A stretch of 15,944 bases of DNA from Candidatus Thiodiazotropha taylori (GTDB lineage: Bacteria > Pseudomonadota > Gammaproteobacteria > Chromatiales > Chromatiaceae), in contig JAHRHW010000051.1 in the NCBI GenBank assembly GCA_019100305.1, positions 1 to 15,944 on the forward strand, in the 5' to 3' direction. This document shows positions 13,760 to 15,944 of the stretch, piece by piece (positions within the stretch are counted from its first letter, which is position 1; every line of letters begins with the position of its first letter). The translations under genes and the position numbers were made by a program. A model generated the notes under the pieces. The model ran no database searches. It was not told where the DNA came from and worked only from the letters and a program-made list of their open reading frames with translations.

Positions 13760-14484
13760 TGGTCAAAATCCTCATTCTCATCACGACTGGTAAACACGGC
13801 ATAGTGACGAAACTCCCCGCGAAGGAAGAAGCGTCTGGTCAGATAGACCTTCAATCCGGCGCCCACATGGGCGGTAGTGTCTGTACGGTCCTCAGTCTCC
13901 ACCAGGGTGGCATTCGGGTTGGTGCGGATCACTCCGCCGCCCAGGGTGAAGAAGGGGCTGAATGTCCAATCCGGAAAAGGCTGGGAGACCAGATTGACGT
14001 CAAACAAATACTCACTGGAGAAGTCCCCGAGCGCCTGGGAGAAGCTGACTTCGGTGGAGAGGTTCTCGTTAAAGGCGTAGCCCGCATAGAGTCCCAGCAG
14101 TGCAGCACCCTCCATGTCACCACCATAGAAACTGAACTCCCAGGTACGATCCCGAAAATCCTTCTCGGAGTAGGCCTTCAATGGCAAAGGGGTACCATCC
14201 TCCAGGCGGGTCCGGCGCATCTCATCGATCGCCACCCAACCCTGCTTGCCTCTGCGGGTCTCCACCAGGAACCAGTCGGTGCGACGCTTGTGAATCACCA
14301 CCCACTCATCCCGTTCAGCCACATGGTGGACAGGATAGACTGCCCCTGGACCGGTATGCATCTCGATGTAAGGGGCGGAGACCTGAACCCTCAGCATTGC
14401 CTCTTCCGCCAGCATTGGCCAGGACAACAACAGCCCCAGCAGCAGCCCGCCGATGCGCAGTGAAATGTTACTAAACCGTCTCAA
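13729..14484 (-). CDS. SH3-domain protein with C-terminal outer-membrane barrel
   Basis: Function unknown. It has 251 residues. A signal peptide (IGGLLLGLLLSWPMLA) is followed by a bacterial SH3-like domain at about 30-90 with the usual VHTGPG-type turn (EMHTGPGAVYPVHHVAERDEW) and GQGW-type end (KQGWVAIDEM). From about residue 112 (RTWEFSFYGG) comes a barrel with strands such as LLGLYAGYAFNENLSTEVSFS and FSPFFTLGGGVI, ending in KIGLGFFF. The SH3 part may bind peptidoglycan or a partner protein. The only start in reach is TTG at 14484, 3 bases after the stop of the HzsA-like gene, consistent with reinitiation. Its barrel differs in sequence from that of the next gene, but both are of similar size and end in three Phe. 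Confidence 0.82.
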   Translation of the reverse strand: MRRFSNISLRIGGLLLGLLLSWPMLAEEAMLRVQVSAPYIEMHTGPGAVYPVHHVAERDEWVVIHKRRTDWFLVETRRGKQGWVAIDEMRRTRLEDGTPLPLKAYSEKDFRDRTWEFSFYGGDMEGAALLGLYAGYAFNENLSTEVSFSQALGDFSSEYLFDVNLVSQPFPDWTFSPFFTLGGGVIRTNPNATLVETEDRTDTTAHVGAGLKVYLTRRFFLRGEFRHYAVFTSRDENEDFDQWKIGLGFFF

Positions 14485-14487
14485 GCG

Positions 14488-15944
14488 TCAGTCATCCGCA
14501 GGTGCAAGGAAAGGATCATTGAAGTACTGCGCACCGATATCCAGCCACTCATAGATCAGTTTCAGTTCCGCATCGGTGAGATAACCCGCATGTGCGCCTC
14601 CCGCTTCAAACACCTCGGTAAAGCGGCTGTCGTTGGCGGAACCCGCTACCATCGAGGCCCCGCCAGGCACCGGCACCGGAACATCGGGCAGGGGGATCGG
14701 ATTGCCCTCACCGTCGAGAACCAGCTCTCCGTTCTCATCCGTTTCAAACAGCTGATTGCCGTTCTCATCCACCGCCGGCACCAGGAGATCCACCAGCAGA
14801 CCATCCACAATCTCCTGCATGTTATCGGCAAACAGCAGTTCACGATAGGCGCTGAAGTGTTCCGGTTCATCTTCGGACGGGCCGTCACTGAGATCGAGCT
14901 GGGCATCGGGGACCACCGTTTCACCGGCATCGTCCGTATCGTGACAGACATTGCAGGTGCGGTCTTCAACCGTATTGCCATCGTTATCCAGTATCAGCCG
15001 GGATAGAGACCAGAGCGGATGGATGTGCAGTTCATAATGGATCATGGCACGGCACAGCTCATTCCAACTGGAGGTACAGAGTGCATCATTGAGCGGATTC
15101 GGAGTGTCCAGATCGGCGTACCGATAGGTGAATGGGGAATCGGGCTGGCGCATCGCAGGATCGCTCCAGACATCCTCAAACAGCAGATCCATATCCGGAT
15201 CACAGGAGCCCGCCGTACACTGCAGACGGTTACGGGTCTGAGCCATGCTCTCACCCACATCGGTCCAGAGTTGCGGATTGGTATTGGGGAAGGGCTGACC
15301 GGTCTCCAGGCTGCCGCTGTTCACACTGGGTGGCGCAGCCGTCAGACGACCATGAGCCAGTGGACTGTCACCGGCATGACAACCGCCGCATTCGATCACC
15401 TCACCCGGTCTGAACTGTAACCAGAAACTGTGTACCTCACCGGTACGCCGACCGTCTGCATCAAGTACGCTGAAGCTGACCGGCACATTGGCCGGCACTT
15501 TGACCTGTACCGACCCGTCGGGATCGATTGGCGCATAGCCCAGCACTTCACGCATACCAAACTGGGCGGTGGCGCCGAAGGCGGAGTTGGAGAACTCTCG
15601 CACTTCGTCATCCGGCAGGGTGACCGGCTTGATCAGGCGCAGAAAGCGGGCCGGCCGATTGTCGGCACCGGTGAGCGTGGGATCGGACAAAGTAGCGATA
15701 TCCGGCTCAGCGCTATCCACACCATCCAGATCGTAGACACTGCGGATACGCAACAGCCCCGCCTTCTCTGAAACCAGGGTCGGATCCAGATCGATGCCGG
15801 CTGTCTTGTCATGGATGATCAGCGGCTCTGGACGCTCAACCGCCACGACCACATCACTGTAGATAATCCCCTCCTGGGGTTTCACAATCGGTAGCTGGGT
15901 CTGTTTTGAGGGATCGTAGATGAACAGGCTGTATAGGGGAGGCG
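14488..15944 (-). CDS. HzsA-like dihaem c-type cytochrome, C-terminal part (5' end beyond window)
   Basis: About 484 residues are visible; the frame is open to the right edge, so the N-terminus is missing. Two haem-binding motifs are seen: CGGCH (about 185-189) and CNVCH (330-334). Around them are features I associate with proteins related to the hydrazine synthase alpha subunit. These are AFGATAQFGMREVLGYAPIDPDGSV, the FWLQFRPGEVIECGGCHAG segment, HYELHIHPLWS before the second haem, and the end LTDAELKLIYEWLDIGAQYFNDPF. Such proteins occur widely in bacteria with no anammox metabolism, so the name says nothing about hydrazine. An Asp/Glu/Asn-rich insert at about 389-419 (AVDENGNQLFETDENGEL) looks calcium-binding-like. 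A lone Cys pair (CTAGSC, 242-247) might form a disulfide. Extracytoplasmic location is expected but the signal is not visible. Confidence 0.83.
   Translation of the reverse strand, partial: PPLYSLFIYDPSKQTQLPIVKPQEGIIYSDVVVAVERPEPLIIHDKTAGIDLDPTLVSEKAGLLRIRSVYDLDGVDSAEPDIATLSDPTLTGADNRPARFLRLIKPVTLPDDEVREFSNSAFGATAQFGMREVLGYAPIDPDGSVQVKVPANVPVSFSVLDADGRRTGEVHSFWLQFRPGEVIECGGCHAGDSPLAHGRLTAAPPSVNSGSLETGQPFPNTNPQLWTDVGESMAQTRNRLQCTAGSCDPDMDLLFEDVWSDPAMRQPDSPFTYRYADLDTPNPLNDALCTSSWNELCRAMIHYELHIHPLWSLSRLILDNDGNTVEDRTCNVCHDTDDAGETVVPDAQLDLSDGPSEDEPEHFSAYRELLFADNMQEIVDGLLVDLLVPAVDENGNQLFETDENGELVLDGEGNPIPLPDVPVPVPGGASMVAGSANDSRFTEVFEAGGAHAGYLTDAELKLIYEWLDIGAQYFNDPFLAPADD

Noticed and set aside
13804..14463. 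Plus-strand open frame opposite the SH3-barrel gene
   Set aside because: Low-complexity translation without a domain; the opposite strand has SH3, signal peptide and barrel.
14488..15944. A true hydrazine synthase alpha subunit
   Set aside because: No beta or gamma subunit nearby and a gammaproteobacterial context; only family resemblance is claimed.

Overview
The window looks like chromosome from a gammaproteobacterium. The iscR-iscS-iscU-iscA-hscB-hscA order, the block trmJ-cysE-iscR, a SuhB starting MNPMVNIAVRAAR, and a YajC starting MSFFISDA all fit. IscS (404 aa, Lys206, Cys328) and IscR (Cys92, Cys98, Cys104, His107) keep the residue numbers of the E. coli proteins. Together with a c-type cytochrome/TlpA cluster this recalls free-living or symbiotic sulfur-oxidising lineages, but genus cannot be decided from the sequence. 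No tRNA, rRNA, CRISPR array, prophage or intact insertion sequence was seen. Layout, left to right: (1) 1-4136, minus strand, the iron-sulfur cluster operon iscR-iscS-iscU-iscA-hscB-hscA. hscA is cut by the left edge. A promoter with a good IscR-type box precedes iscR, and a strong intrinsic-terminator structure lies between iscA and hscB. (2) 4149-5983, minus strand: cysE (serine O-acetyltransferase, cysteine supply) and trmJ (tRNA 2'-O-methyltransferase). (3) 6240-7037, plus strand: suhB, divergent from trmJ, followed by a doubtful 67-codon ORF and a hairpin-rich convergent spacer. (4) 7489-10700, minus strand: yajC-secD-secF, the Sec accessory complex, with its own likely promoter. The tgt gene that usually precedes yajC is not here. 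(5) 10701-11167: a non-coding junction holding a REPIN-like inverted pair of REP elements and further hairpins. (6) 11168-15944, minus strand: a tightly packed six-gene envelope operon, the most interesting part. In transcription order it encodes a HzsA-like protein with two CxxCH haem motifs (cut by the right edge), an SH3-domain protein with a predicted outer-membrane barrel, a second small barrel, a TlpA-type thioredoxin, a small DUF4266 lipoprotein ending in Gly6-Cys-Gly-Cys-Asn, and a large DUF3570 barrel. Working together: CysE supplies cysteine, IscS takes sulfur from it, IscU is the scaffold, IscA a carrier, HscB/HscA release the cluster, and IscR senses cluster status. YajC-SecDF helps export envelope proteins such as those of the right-hand operon. 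I infer that operon to be an outer-membrane redox or maturation apparatus: TlpA would keep haem-binding or lipoprotein cysteines reduced, and three barrels would sit with a dihaem protein. Its function is not established here.
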